This document shows positions 17,114 to 31,206 of a stretch of DNA of 64,000 nucleotides, piece by piece; positions within the stretch are counted from its first letter, which is position 1; every line of letters starts with the position of its first letter. The DNA is from Nocardioides ganghwensis (GTDB taxonomy: Bacteria > Actinomycetota > Actinomycetes > Propionibacteriales > Nocardioidaceae): positions 162,204 through 226,203 of the forward strand of contig NZ_JACXYX010000009.1 in NCBI RefSeq assembly GCF_014779655.1. Reading direction: 5' to 3'. The position numbers and the translations under genes were made by a program. The notes under the pieces are model-generated. The model saw only the letters and a list, made by a program, of their open reading frames with translations. It was not told the origin of the DNA and searched no databases.

Positions 17114-18588
17114 GCGGCACCTTCGTCGGCATGCCGGCGTTCCCGACCGCCGCGCGCGAGGCGCTGGGCGACACCCAGCTGCGCCGCAACCTGGCGCATG
17201 CGACCCGGGTGATCCGTGACAAGCGCGCCCAGGTGGTCGCGGAGGTCGAGGACTGGGAGGAGCTGCGGCTCGCGGGGGCGGCCGTGAAGGAGGTCGCACT
17301 GCGCGACCTCGCCACGCACCTCGAGACACTCGAGGCGTCGCTGACCCGTGCCGGTGCGACGGTGCACTGGGCGCGTGACGCGGAGGAGGCGTGCGCGATC
17401 GTCGCCTCGGTCACGAAGGCCCACGGCGTCGACGAGGTGGTCAAGGTCAAGTCGATGGCCACCGCCGAGATCGGCCTCAACGAGGCGCTCGAGGCCGAGG
17501 GGATCGCGGCCTGGGAGACCGACCTGGCCGAGCTCATCGTGCAGCTCGGCGACGACCTGCCCTCCCACATCCTCGTGCCCGCGATCCACCGCAACCGTGC
17601 GGAGATCCGCGAGATCTTCCTGCGGCGGATGGGTGACGTGGGCCGTCCCGCGCCGGCGGACCTGACTGACGAGCCGGCGATCCTGGCGGCCGCGGCGCGC
17701 ACGCACCTGCGCGAGAAGTTCCTGCGTGCCAAGGTCGCGGTGTCCGGCGCGAACTTCGCGGTCGCCGAGACCGGCACGCTGGTGGTGGTGGAGTCCGAGG
17801 GCAACGGGCGGATGTGCCTGACGCTGCCCGAGGTGCTGGTCAGCGTCGTCGGGATCGAGAAGGTCGTTGCCACCTGGGCCGACCTCGACCCGCTGCTGCG
17901 ACTGCTGCCCCGATCGTCGACCGGGGAGCGGATGAACCCCTACACCTCGACGTGGTCCGGCGTGACTCCCGGCGACGGCCCGCAGGAGGTGCACGTCGTG
18001 CTGCTCGACAACGGCCGCACTCGCGCGCTGGCCGACGATGTCGGCCGCCAGGCGCTGCGCTGCATCCGCTGCTCGGCGTGCCTCAACGTGTGCCCGGTCT
18101 ACGAGCGCGTCGGCGGGCACGCGTACGGCTCGGTCTACCCCGGCCCGATCGGCGCGATCCTCAACCCGCTGCTCCACGGCGTCGCCGACGAGCAGACCGC
18201 CTCCCTGCCGTACGCCTCGTCGCTGTGCGGCGCGTGCTTCGACGTCTGCCCGGTGCGCATCGACATCCCCTCGGTGCTGGTCGACCAGCGCGCTGCGGTC
18301 GTCGACCAGCACCGCGGCGACCGCCTCCCCAAGCCGGAGGCGCTGGCGATGAAGGCCGCGGCCTGGGCGTTCTCCGACGCCCGTCGCCTCGCGTGGGCCG
18401 AGCGCGCCTCCGGCCTGGCCGGTCGGGTGATCGGCCGCTTCTCCCGTACGTCCCTCCCGGGCGGGCGCGCCGCGGCCGGCCGGCTCCCCGGACCCGCGGC
18501 CGGGTGGACCGGTGCACGCGACCTGCCCGCGCCACCCGAAGAGTCGTTCCGCGCGTGGTGGGACCGTACGGACGGGGGCCGCAGGTGA
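17110..18588 (+). CDS. lutB: L-lactate utilisation protein LutB
   Basis: The 492-residue core subunit has an N-terminal LUD domain (residues about 70-300, with GISETGTL-like motif here VAETGTLVVVESEGNGR). Two ferredoxin-type cluster motifs follow: CIRCSACLNVCP from about residue 318 and CGACFDVCP from about residue 374. A helical C-terminus resembles other LutB/YkgF proteins. It shares overlapping start and stop codons with lutA and lutC, so the three are translationally coupled. Confidence 0.95.
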   Translation: MSGTFVGMPAFPTAAREALGDTQLRRNLAHATRVIRDKRAQVVAEVEDWEELRLAGAAVKEVALRDLATHLETLEASLTRAGATVHWARDAEEACAIVASVTKAHGVDEVVKVKSMATAEIGLNEALEAEGIAAWETDLAELIVQLGDDLPSHILVPAIHRNRAEIREIFLRRMGDVGRPAPADLTDEPAILAAAARTHLREKFLRAKVAVSGANFAVAETGTLVVVESEGNGRMCLTLPEVLVSVVGIEKVVATWADLDPLLRLLPRSSTGERMNPYTSTWSGVTPGDGPQEVHVVLLDNGRTRALADDVGRQALRCIRCSACLNVCPVYERVGGHAYGSVYPGPIGAILNPLLHGVADEQTASLPYASSLCGACFDVCPVRIDIPSVLVDQRAAVVDQHRGDRLPKPEALAMKAAAWAFSDARRLAWAERASGLAGRVIGRFSRTSLPGGRAAAGRLPGPAAGWTGARDLPAPPEESFRAWWDRTDGGRR

Positions 18589-19169
18589 GCGCCCGCGACG
18601 AGATCCTGCGGCGTGTCCGCTCGGCACTGGACGGCGTGTCGCCGGTGGTCGAGGTTCCTCCGGCCCCTCGCGCCCCGGACCGCGGCGACCTCGCCGACCT
18701 CTTCGCCGAGCGGGTCGCCGACTACCGCGCGGTCGTGACCCGCTGTGCCGCCGACGAGGTGGAGCGCGTGGTCCGCGACGTCCTCGGGTCAGCGCGGGCG
18801 GTCGTACCTCCCGGTCTCGGCCTGGACGTGCCCGGCGCGCTGATCGATGACGGCCTCACCGCCGCCGAGCTCGACGACCTCGACGCGGTCGTGACCCGCG
18901 CGGCCGTCGGCATCGCGGAGACCGGCACCATCGTCCTCGACCACGCCGACGACCAGGGCCGCCGCGCGATCACCCTCGTCCCCGACCTGCACGTGTGCAT
19001 CGTCGACGCGAGCCAGGTCGTCGCCGACGTGCCCGACGCGATCGCCCTGCTCGACCCCGCCCGCCCGCTCACCTGGATCAGCGGCCCGTCCGCGACCAGC
19101 GACATCGAGCTCGACCGGGTCGAGGGCGTCCACGGGCCGCGGACGCTCCACGTCGTGCTGGTGGGCTGA
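18585..19169 (+). CDS. lutC: L-lactate utilisation protein LutC
   Basis: The 194-residue LUD-domain protein completes the LutABC complex. The conserved AVGIAETGTIVLD segment and the C-terminal GPSATSDIELDRVEGVHGP motif are both present. The GTG start overlaps the lutB stop as GTGA. The length is slightly under Bacillus LutC. Confidence 0.93.
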   Translation: MSARDEILRRVRSALDGVSPVVEVPPAPRAPDRGDLADLFAERVADYRAVVTRCAADEVERVVRDVLGSARAVVPPGLGLDVPGALIDDGLTAAELDDLDAVVTRAAVGIAETGTIVLDHADDQGRRAITLVPDLHVCIVDASQVVADVPDAIALLDPARPLTWISGPSATSDIELDRVEGVHGPRTLHVVLVG

Positions 19170-19180
19170 GGGAGGCGGAC

Positions 19181-19843
19181 CTAGACGCCGAGCCTCTCGG
19201 CTTCGTCGGGGCGCTGGCGCAGGATGTCGGGAAGGAGGTGCTCGAGGACACCGACCTCCTCGACGTTGTGTCGGACCCATGCCTCGGCCATCGCGAGCGG
19301 GAAGACGCGGGTGGTGAGGTGGTGGTTGACCGGCGCGAACACCGGGAGACGTGCGCCGAGGTCCATCACGCTGACGTAGTGCGCACCGTCCGGTCCCCAC
19401 GACCACGTGTGCTCGAGCTGGAAGACCTTCGTCCCCGCGACCCGGCGCACGAGGCGGATGCCGGTCTCGTCGAGGCGCTCGACGCGTTCGACGGAGTCGA
19501 CGCGGAAGCGCTCGTCCCGGCCGAACGCCTCGACGATGCGATATCTCGCCCCCTCGTCGGCCCCGCCTCCCGGTGCCGGCCGAGCCAGCTCCCAGGCGAT
19601 GTGGTCGAGCGGGTGCCACGCCAGGTAGCCCGACATCCGCTCCCCCGCGTAGTGGACCTCGTCGCCGATGTGGCGGAACCACCACAGCAGCATCGGCGGC
19701 GTGATGCCGGCCAGTGGCTGGTGGTCGATCGTCACTCGCATGCGGTGGTGTGGGAGCCGGCGGATCGCGCTGCGGGCCGATCCCGGTGTGCGGAGCGGGT
19801 GGAGCAGCGGTCGCGGCTCGGGCAGGGGCATCGGACGGGCCAC
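19181..19843 (-). CDS. DAPG hydrolase (PhlG)-like protein
   Basis: The 220-residue product has the pattern MLLWWFRHIG, then YLAWHPLDHIAW, then LEHTWSWGPDGAHY, and finally a HNVEEVGVLEHLLP helix. This fits the 2,4-diacetylphloroglucinol hydrolase fold, a zinc enzyme that cleaves C-C bonds; the His and Glu residues in those motifs are the likely metal ligands. Most family members outside pseudomonads have unknown substrates. GTG 19843 is chosen for its GGAGG site eight bases upstream. It follows thiC by 56 bases on the same strand and could be the last gene of that operon or separate. Confidence 0.72.
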   Translation of the reverse strand: MARPMPLPEPRPLLHPLRTPGSARSAIRRLPHHRMRVTIDHQPLAGITPPMLLWWFRHIGDEVHYAGERMSGYLAWHPLDHIAWELARPAPGGGADEGARYRIVEAFGRDERFRVDSVERVERLDETGIRLVRRVAGTKVFQLEHTWSWGPDGAHYVSVMDLGARLPVFAPVNHHLTTRVFPLAMAEAWVRHNVEEVGVLEHLLPDILRQRPDEAERLGV

Positions 19844-19899
19844 GGTCGTCACCTCCGGTCGACGGGGTTCCCACCGTAGGCCCCGACCGCTCGAGGACC

Positions 19900-24858
<4,959 letters not shown>

Positions 24859-24859
<1 letters not shown>

Positions 24860-25452
24860 CAGCCGAGCTCCCGCACCAGCTCCTTCGCCGCGCGGACCGG
24901 ATCGGGCTCGCGCCAGATGGCGCCCAGGGCCGCGACGCCGTACGCCCCAGCGTCGAGGACGGTCGCCACCCGGCCGGCGGAGATGCCGCCGATGGCCACC
25001 AGCGGAAGCACCCCACACGCGGCGGTCACCGCGCCCGGTCCCAGGGGATCCGGCAGGCCCGCCTTGCTCGTGGTCGCGAACACCGGGCCGAAGCCGGCGT
25101 ACGCCGCCCCGGCCGCCGCGGCACGCTCGACGTCCGCCCGGTCCCGGCAGGTCGCGCCGACCACCAGGTGCGGTGCCGCCCGCGTCGCGAGCTCGACGGG
25201 CAGGTCCTCGGCACCGAGGTGCACGCCGTCGGCCCCGGTGGCGAGTGCCACGTCGAGCCGGTCGTCGACCACGACCGTCGCGCCGGCGGGGCGTACGGCC
25301 GCCTGCACGACCCGGGTCAGCTCGACGAGCTCGCGGGTGGTGACCACCTTGTCGCGGACCTGGAAGCCGTCGATGCCGACCTCGGCGAGGTCGGACAGCA
25401 GGGACAGGTCGTCGGTCGACGAGACCAGGCAGAAGATGCGTGGCAGAGCCAT
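24859..25452 (-). CDS. thiE: Thiamine-phosphate synthase ThiE
   Basis: Couples HMP diphosphate and thiazole phosphate. The 197-residue barrel carries VDDRLDVALATGADGVHLG, GATCRDRADV and FGPVFATTSKAG, the full ThiE pattern. This distinguishes it from the TenI-like paralogue further down. It is the first gene after the TPP riboswitch. Confidence 0.92.
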
Positions 25453-25462
25453 GGGAACTCAC

Positions 25463-25549
25463 TTCCTTCGCCGGCATGACCCGGATCAGGTACGACGGTC
25501 GGAGCGGTTCCAGCTCCCTCTCAGCCCGCTTCCGCGGACTCCCGTGTGG
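25463..25549 (-). promoter_or_regulatory. TPP riboswitch (THI element)
   Basis: Read on the minus strand, the conserved segments appear in order: CACGGGAGTC, GCTGAGAGGG, a GGAGC/GCTCC arm, GACCGT, ACCTGATCCGGGTCATGCC and GCGAAGGAA. It ends about 10 bases before the thiE start, so it probably blocks translation and/or transcription of the whole thi operon when TPP is abundant. Confidence 0.95.
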
Positions 25550-25577
25550 ACGGCGGTGACGCTAGCAGAGGCTCTCG

Positions 25578-25617
25578 GTGTGCACAGTCCCCGTTCGCGC
25601 GTATGGTGTGTGCACAC
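25578..25617 (+). promoter_or_regulatory. Promoter and paired GTGTGCAC boxes before the XRE-cupin gene
   Basis: GTGTGCACAG (25578-25587) and the perfect palindrome GTGTGCACAC (25608-25617) are exactly 30 bases apart. A TATGGT hexamer at 25602-25607 looks like a -10 box. One motif lies at the -35 position and the other directly after the -10, an arrangement suited to autorepression. Confidence 0.55.
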
Positions 25618-25657
25618 TGACCGTACGTTGAGCGAGAACAGGCCAGAAGGTGCAGAC

Positions 25658-26386
25658 GTGACAGAGAACCAGGCATCGACCGCGGAGTGGATCGCGATCG
25701 GGGACCGCATCCGCTCGGCACGTGAGGCGGCTGGGATCAGCGTCCGCGAGCTCGCGCGTCGCGTCGAGGTGTCCGCCAGCCACGTCTCCCAGGTCGAGAG
25801 GGGCCTGGCGTCGTTCAGCGTCCGTGCCCTCTACAACGTGGTCAGCGAGCTCGAGATCTCCATGGACAGCCTGTTCGACGACGTGTCACCCGTCGCCGAG
25901 GCACCGTCGGCGTCGGACCCCTCCGCGGGCGGCGCCGGCCACGGCAGGGGCAGCCACGGGACGTTCGATCCCCTGGTGTCGGGCGGGATCGTCCTGAGAG
26001 CACCGGAGCGTCCGACCCTTCCGCTGGCCGGAGGCACGCGGTGGGAGCGGCTCACACCGCGGCCGGAGAACGGCGCCGAGTTCATCGAGGTGGTCTATCC
26101 GCCCGCGCCGCAGGACGGCGATCGCAAGATCGACTTCATCCAGCACTCGAGTCGCGAGTACGGCCTCGTCGTGTCGGGCAGCCTCACCGTCCAGGTGGGC
26201 TTCGAGACCACGGTGCTGCACGCGGGCGACTCGATCGCCTTCGACTCCGTCGTCCCGCACCGGTTCTGGAACAGCACGCCCGAGGAGGTGCGAGCGGTGT
26301 GGTTCATCCTCGACTCACCCCGCTCGGGTGCGGAGTCCGCAGACGACGCCCACCTGTCCCTCGATGGCGGCCGGCGGGGTCACTGA
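25658..26386 (+). CDS. XRE family transcriptional regulator with cupin sensor domain
   Basis: The 242-residue protein has an N-terminal HTH (residues about 15-75; GISVRELARRVEVSASHVSQVERG). A low-complexity linker follows, then a C-terminal cupin (about 145-225) with HSSREYGLVVSGSLTVQVG and HRFWNSTPEEVRAVW. Such regulators bind small metabolites in the cupin barrel. GTG 25658 has an AGAAGG site seven bases upstream. It is divergent from the thi operon and heads a catabolic cluster, so it probably controls the ABC importer genes that follow, and itself through the paired boxes in its promoter. Confidence 0.9.
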   Translation: MTENQASTAEWIAIGDRIRSAREAAGISVRELARRVEVSASHVSQVERGLASFSVRALYNVVSELEISMDSLFDDVSPVAEAPSASDPSAGGAGHGRGSHGTFDPLVSGGIVLRAPERPTLPLAGGTRWERLTPRPENGAEFIEVVYPPAPQDGDRKIDFIQHSSREYGLVVSGSLTVQVGFETTVLHAGDSIAFDSVVPHRFWNSTPEEVRAVWFILDSPRSGAESADDAHLSLDGGRRGH

Positions 26387-26397
26387 TCCCGCACACT

Positions 26398-26513
26398 GTT
26401 CTGTCGCAGAGAACGTTTAGGGGAGAAGTGTTCTCTTCGGGGGTTCCCTAGCGTGCACTCCTAGTGTACGTTCTTCGTTTGTGACGTCGACCACATGACG
26501 GTGGTCATGACGT
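26398..26513 (+). promoter_or_regulatory. Inverted-repeat-rich promoter of the CUT2 importer operon
   Basis: Several short inverted repeats lie in the 148 bases between the regulator and rbsA-like genes. They include GTTCT...AGAAC (26398-26414), GAGAA-GTG-TTCTC (26423-26435), GTGCACT-CCT-AGTGTAC with one mismatch (26454-26470), and CATGAC-GGTG-GTCATG near 26493-26508. The GTGCAC core recurs from the XRE-cupin promoter. TAGTGT at 26462 is a possible -10. Confidence 0.5.
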
Positions 26514-26534
26514 TCCAGACGGAAGGAGCACGGC

Positions 26535-28064
26535 GTGAGCGACGACCAGTCCTCAACAGTCGGGCCCGTGGTGATCGAGGCCGACTCGATCGTCAAGCGG
26601 TTCGGCGGCGCGGTCGCACTCGACGGCGTGAGCGTCTCGGTGCGCGCAGGAGAGATCTACGCGCTCGTCGGTGAGAACGGCGCCGGCAAGTCGACCCTGA
26701 TGCGCATCCTGGCCGGGATCCTGGCGCCCACCGAGGGCACCGTCCTGGTCGACGGACGGCCCCTCGAGGGCGGCACCCGCGCGGCGCTCGACGCCGGCAT
26801 CGCCCTGGTCCACCAGGAGCTCAGCCTCGTGCCGGAGATGACCGTCGCGGAGAACATCATGCTCGGTGCGTTCCCGACCCGTGGCGGCGCGATCAGCCGC
26901 AAGGAGATGCAGCGCTACGCCGGGGCGGCGCTCGAGGAGATCGGCGTGGCGATCGACCTCGACGAGCCGGTCTCCCGGCTCTCGGTGTCCCTGCGACAGT
27001 TCATCGAGATCGCCCGCGCCGTGGCCCGCAAGCCGCGGGTGCTCATCCTGGACGAGCCCACTGCCACGCTGACCCCGGCCGAGACCGACTACCTGCTCGA
27101 GATGCTGCAGCGGCTGGCCCGAGGTGGCCTGGCGATCGTCTACATCTCGCACCGGCTGCCCGAGATCTTCGCCATCTGCGAGCGCGTCACCGTGCTCCGC
27201 GACGGACGGCACATCGACACGGCGGACATCGCGGACACCACCCCCGACGTCCTCGTCGACAAGATGGTGGGCCGCGAGCTCAAGCAGGACCTCGGCGTGG
27301 TCCGGGAGAGCAACCCCGGCGACGTGGTGCTCTCGGCCCGCGGGATCACCGCACCCAAGGTCCGCGGCATCGACCTCGACGTACGCGCCGGCGAGATCGT
27401 CGGCCTCGGGGGCCTCGTCGGCGCCGGCCGCAGCGAGCTCGTCCGCGCGATGCTGGGCGTCGACCCGCGTACGGGCGGCGACGTCACCGTCGTCGTCGAC
27501 GGCCAGGTGCGCCGCGTCGGCAGCTACACGTCGGCGGTTCGTCACGGCATCGCGTTCGTCCCGGAAGAACGACGCCAGGACGGCCTGGCGCTGAGCATGT
27601 CGGTCAGCGACAACATCGCCCTTCCCAACCGTCGCTCGATCTCCCGGGCCGGCGTGACCAGCCCGGCCAGGCAACAGGCCTTCGCCAGCACGCTCGCGGA
27701 CACCGTCGGGCTGCGCCCGCCCAACGTCAAGCGCGATTCGGGCGACTACAGCGGTGGCAACCAGCAGAAGGTCGTCATCGCCAAGTGGCTCGGGCTCCGT
27801 CCGCGCGTGATCGTGCTCGACGAGCCCACCCGCGGAGTCGACGTGGGCGCGAAGGCCGAGATCCACCGCCTGGTGCGCGAGCTCGCGGACGAGGGCACCG
27901 CCGTCCTCGTCATCAGCTCCGACCTTCCCGAGCTGCTGGACCTCTCGGACGTCATCCACGTGGTCCGCGACGGCCAGATCGCAGGCACCCTCGCCCGCGA
28001 CGAGGCCGACGAGCGGAGCGTCATGTCCCTCGCCGCCGGAGAAAGCATGGTCACCTCGTCATGA
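26535..28064 (+). CDS. CUT2 (ribose-type) sugar ABC importer ATP-binding protein
   Basis: The 509-residue protein is a double ATPase of the RbsA/XylG type. Domain 1 has Walker A GENGAGKST (near residue 47) and LDEPTATLT. Domain 2 has a degenerate GLVGAGRSEL, signature YSGGNQQK and LDEPTRGVD. It energises import together with the two permeases and lipoprotein that follow with overlapping starts. The GTG start has a GGAAGGA ribosome site. The substrate cannot be read from the ATPase. Confidence 0.93.
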   Translation: MSDDQSSTVGPVVIEADSIVKRFGGAVALDGVSVSVRAGEIYALVGENGAGKSTLMRILAGILAPTEGTVLVDGRPLEGGTRAALDAGIALVHQELSLVPEMTVAENIMLGAFPTRGGAISRKEMQRYAGAALEEIGVAIDLDEPVSRLSVSLRQFIEIARAVARKPRVLILDEPTATLTPAETDYLLEMLQRLARGGLAIVYISHRLPEIFAICERVTVLRDGRHIDTADIADTTPDVLVDKMVGRELKQDLGVVRESNPGDVVLSARGITAPKVRGIDLDVRAGEIVGLGGLVGAGRSELVRAMLGVDPRTGGDVTVVVDGQVRRVGSYTSAVRHGIAFVPEERRQDGLALSMSVSDNIALPNRRSISRAGVTSPARQQAFASTLADTVGLRPPNVKRDSGDYSGGNQQKVVIAKWLGLRPRVIVLDEPTRGVDVGAKAEIHRLVRELADEGTAVLVISSDLPELLDLSDVIHVVRDGQIAGTLARDEADERSVMSLAAGESMVTSS

Positions 28065-29080
28065 ACCAGCTAGCCGAGTCCCCCACGGTGGCTGCGCCGA
28101 CGGCCGCCGAGCCCAGAGCCGACGGCCCCTCCATCGCCGCCAAGGCGCTGCTGTGGGCGGCCGAGCGGGGGATCGTGGTCTTCACGGTCGTCCTCATCCT
28201 CGCCTCCGTCCTGTTCGTCGACGGCTTCGCGTCAGCGGTGAACGTCGCGGACGTCTTCCACCGGGCCGCCCCGATCGGGATCGTCGCCGTGGGCATGACC
28301 TTCGTCGTCATCAGCGGCAACTACCTCGACCTGTCGGTGGTCGCCCAGGTGGCCACCGGCGCCGTCATCCTCATCGGTGTCAGCAACTCCCACAGCATCC
28401 CGATCGCGATCCTCGTCGCGCTGGCCGTCTCGGTCGTCTACGGGCTGGTCAACGGGGTCGCCGTCGGCTACTTCAAGGCCAACGCGGTCATCGTCACGCT
28501 CTCGACCACCTACATAGGCCTCGGCCTGCTGCGCTGGCTCTCGGGCGGCAGCATCTTCTTCGGCCCCAGGGACGGCACGATCGAGTCGTTCGGCGACATC
28601 AAGCTCGGCGCCGTCCCCATCTCGGCGATCGTGCTGGTCGTGGTGGCGCTCGTCCTGGGCTTCCTGCTGAGCCGCACCAACTTCGGCTTCGTGGTGCGCG
28701 CCTTCGGCAGCAACAAGGAGGCGACCCGGCTGAGCGGGGTCAACACCCCCGTCGTCGTTCTCGGCGCGTTCCTCATCACGTCGTTCGCCGCCACCATCGC
28801 CGGGTTCGTGCTCGCGGCCTACTCCAACACCGCCGTGAGCTCCATGTCCGACGGCTACGACTTCGGCGCCCTGGCGGCCATCATCATCGGCGGCACCAGC
28901 GTCTTCGGCGGCAAGGGAAGCGTGCTGAGGACGGTCCTCGGAGTCGTCTTCGTCAGTGTCCTGACCAACGTCCTCGTCCTCTCCGGCGTCGGCTTCGGGT
29001 GGCAGCAGGTCGCCATCGGCTCCCTCATCGTCCTCGCCGTGTCCGTCGACGCCCTCGCCCGGAAGGTCAGCAAGAAATGA
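28061..29080 (+). CDS. CUT2 ABC importer permease 1
   Basis: The 339-residue protein has 8-10 hydrophobic helices and the RbsC-family pattern. Visible motifs are GMTFVVISGNYLDLSV, the cytoplasmic coupling segment VRAFGSNKEATRLSGVN, and AIIIGGTSVFGGKG. The Asn-Tyr in SGNYLDLS replaces the commoner GGIDLS. It overlaps the ATPase gene by ATGA and the second permease by ATGA. Confidence 0.92.
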   Translation: MNQLAESPTVAAPTAAEPRADGPSIAAKALLWAAERGIVVFTVVLILASVLFVDGFASAVNVADVFHRAAPIGIVAVGMTFVVISGNYLDLSVVAQVATGAVILIGVSNSHSIPIAILVALAVSVVYGLVNGVAVGYFKANAVIVTLSTTYIGLGLLRWLSGGSIFFGPRDGTIESFGDIKLGAVPISAIVLVVVALVLGFLLSRTNFGFVVRAFGSNKEATRLSGVNTPVVVLGAFLITSFAATIAGFVLAAYSNTAVSSMSDGYDFGALAAIIIGGTSVFGGKGSVLRTVLGVVFVSVLTNVLVLSGVGFGWQQVAIGSLIVLAVSVDALARKVSKK

Positions 29081-30120
29081 GCACCCCCCACGGCATCAAC
29101 TTCGGTGAGGCCCCGGCCCGCACCCGCGTCGACCAGCTCCGCCGCACGCTGGGGCGTCGCACCGAAGGTCGCGCGGTGGCGCTGCTCGCGGTGGTCCTCG
29201 TCGTGGCGCTCGTCATGGAGCCGCTGGTCTTCTCCGCCTACCCGGTCACCCTGAGCCGCGTCGCGCTGGTGGGCCTCGTCGCCCTGGGCCTGACGGTGGT
29301 CATCCTCATGGGCGAGCTCGACCTCAGCGTGGCCAGCACCGTCGTCCTCGCCGGCGTCATGATGGCGCAGACCGACAACGTCGCCCTCGGGGTGCTCCTC
29401 GCCCTGGGCACCGGTGTCGCCGTCGGGCTGGTCAACGCCTTCTTCGTGGTGAAGGTCGGGATCAACTCCTTCATCGCCACCCTGGGCATGCTGTTCGTGC
29501 TGAAGGGGCTCGCGATCGTCATCTCTCGCTCCGAGCCGATCCCGCTCGAGAACATCACGTTCGCCATCCAGTTCGGGCTCCCGATCGTGGGCCCGCTCAC
29601 CCCGCGCATCGTGATCTTCGTCCTCGCCTTCGTGCTCCTTCACCTCTTCCTGACCCGGATGCGGGCGGGTCGCGAGTTCTACGCGGTCGGCGGCAACCGA
29701 CAGGCGGCGCGGGACGCGGGCATCCCCGTCGACCGCCGCCTGGTCACCGGCTTCGTCATGTGCAGCGTCATCGCTGCTGGTGCCGGCGCGATCGACACCC
29801 TGGAGCGCACCGCGGCGGACCCGACCGCCGGATCGACCGTGCTCCTCTCCAGCTTCGCCGCAGCCATCATCGGCGGCGTCGCCCTCACCGGAGGGCGTGG
29901 ATCCATCCTCGGCACCCTGATCGGGGCCTTCTCTCTCGGAACCCTGGAGGTCGGCCTCACCCTGACCGGCGTGCAGGTCGACATCCAGCAGATCTACATC
30001 GGCGGCGTCCTGCTCCTCGCGGTCATGACCGACCCAGCCAGCCTCAGGGCCGCCCGCTCCTCCCTCCGCACGTCCCTCCACGGAGTCCGTGCCCGGTCGA
30101 CCGACCGTGGGCTCACGTGA
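29077..30120 (+). CDS. CUT2 ABC importer permease 2
   Basis: The 347-residue RbsC-type permease has GLTVVILMGELDLSVAS near residue 70, the coupling loop FYAVGGNRQAARDAGI, and AAIIGGVALTGGRGS. It probably forms a heterodimer with the preceding permease. Its last residues are basic and cytoplasmic. It is followed by the substrate-binding lipoprotein after 20 bases. Confidence 0.92.
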   Translation: MSTPHGINFGEAPARTRVDQLRRTLGRRTEGRAVALLAVVLVVALVMEPLVFSAYPVTLSRVALVGLVALGLTVVILMGELDLSVASTVVLAGVMMAQTDNVALGVLLALGTGVAVGLVNAFFVVKVGINSFIATLGMLFVLKGLAIVISRSEPIPLENITFAIQFGLPIVGPLTPRIVIFVLAFVLLHLFLTRMRAGREFYAVGGNRQAARDAGIPVDRRLVTGFVMCSVIAAGAGAIDTLERTAADPTAGSTVLLSSFAAAIIGGVALTGGRGSILGTLIGAFSLGTLEVGLTLTGVQVDIQQIYIGGVLLLAVMTDPASLRAARSSLRTSLHGVRARSTDRGLT

Positions 30121-30140
30121 CCAACGAAAGGAACACCCCC

Positions 30141-31124
30141 ATGCGCAGCACCCGCACCGCAGCCGCCGTGATGACCCTCCTGTTCGCCGCGTCGGCACTC
30201 TCCGCCTGCGGCTCCGACAGCGCCAGCAGCGCGTCCGGTGACGGCACGAAGGTCTACGCGCTCCTGCCGCAGGGCACCGACCAGCCGTACGGCACCGAGT
30301 ACCTCAAGGCGATGAACGCCGAGGCCGAGAAGGAGGGCCTCGACCTGACCATCACCAACTCGCAGTACGACGCCGACAAGCAGGCCAGCGACTGCCAGGT
30401 CGCCGTCGCCGCCAAGCCGGACCTCATCATCCTGTGGCCCGCCGTCGCCGACACCGTGCGGCCCTGCCTCGAGCGCGCCAAGGCGGCCGGCATCCCGGTC
30501 ACGGTCACGAACTCCGACGTCAAGGAGGAGGACAAGAGCCTGACCGCCGGCTACTCCGGCCCGGACACGTACGGCCAGGGCGCCGCATCGGCCGAGATCA
30601 TGTGCGAGCTCGCCGACGGCAAGGACATCAACATCCTCCAGGTCGAGGGCCTGACCGGCAACACGACGGCGATCAACCGCAAGGCCGGGTTCGAGGAGAC
30701 CATCGACGAGAACTGCCCCAACGTGAAGATCATCGCCTCGCAGCCCGGTGACTGGAACAAGGACGACTCACAGACGGTGACGTCCGAGATGCTCACCGCT
30801 GCCGGCGCGAAGAACATCCAGGGCATCTACGCCGCCGACGACACCATGGTCGCGGGCGCCATCGACGCGCTGAAGTCGCAGGGCCTCGACGTCAAGAAGA
30901 TGCTCATCACCTCGATCGGCAACACCAAGCTGGGCAACCCGCTGGTCGTCAACGGCGAGCTCGACGGCACCGTCTTCCAGTCCTCCGCCTGGGACGGCCA
31001 GAACGCCGTCACCCTCGCGGCCAAGGTGCTCGACGGCGAGGAGGTCGACGAGGACCTGTTCATGCCGTCGGTGAAGGTCACCGAGGCCAACGCGTCCGAC
31101 GCCGAGGTCACCCCCAACTGGTGA
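30141..31124 (+). CDS. CUT2 ABC importer substrate-binding lipoprotein
   Basis: The 327-residue periplasmic-binding protein 4 (RbsB-like) has a signal ending at lipobox LSACG (Cys23), so it is anchored to the outer face of the membrane. Two Rossmann-like lobes follow, with repeated patterns such as PDLIILWPAVADT, GIPVTVTNSDV and GIYAADDTMVAGAIDAL. Ligand contacts probably include Trp and Asp residues in these loops, but the ligand (sugar, polyol or other) is not deducible. The AAAGGA site precedes the ATG. Confidence 0.92.
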   Translation: MRSTRTAAAVMTLLFAASALSACGSDSASSASGDGTKVYALLPQGTDQPYGTEYLKAMNAEAEKEGLDLTITNSQYDADKQASDCQVAVAAKPDLIILWPAVADTVRPCLERAKAAGIPVTVTNSDVKEEDKSLTAGYSGPDTYGQGAASAEIMCELADGKDINILQVEGLTGNTTAINRKAGFEETIDENCPNVKIIASQPGDWNKDDSQTVTSEMLTAAGAKNIQGIYAADDTMVAGAIDALKSQGLDVKKMLITSIGNTKLGNPLVVNGELDGTVFQSSAWDGQNAVTLAAKVLDGEEVDEDLFMPSVKVTEANASDAEVTPNW

Positions 31125-31206
31125 TCGCCCCATCCGTACGAGGCCGGGGGCTGGATTCCCCCGTGCCGCCCCCGGCCTCGTGCCCCCAGCTCGGAGAGAG
31201 ACCACA

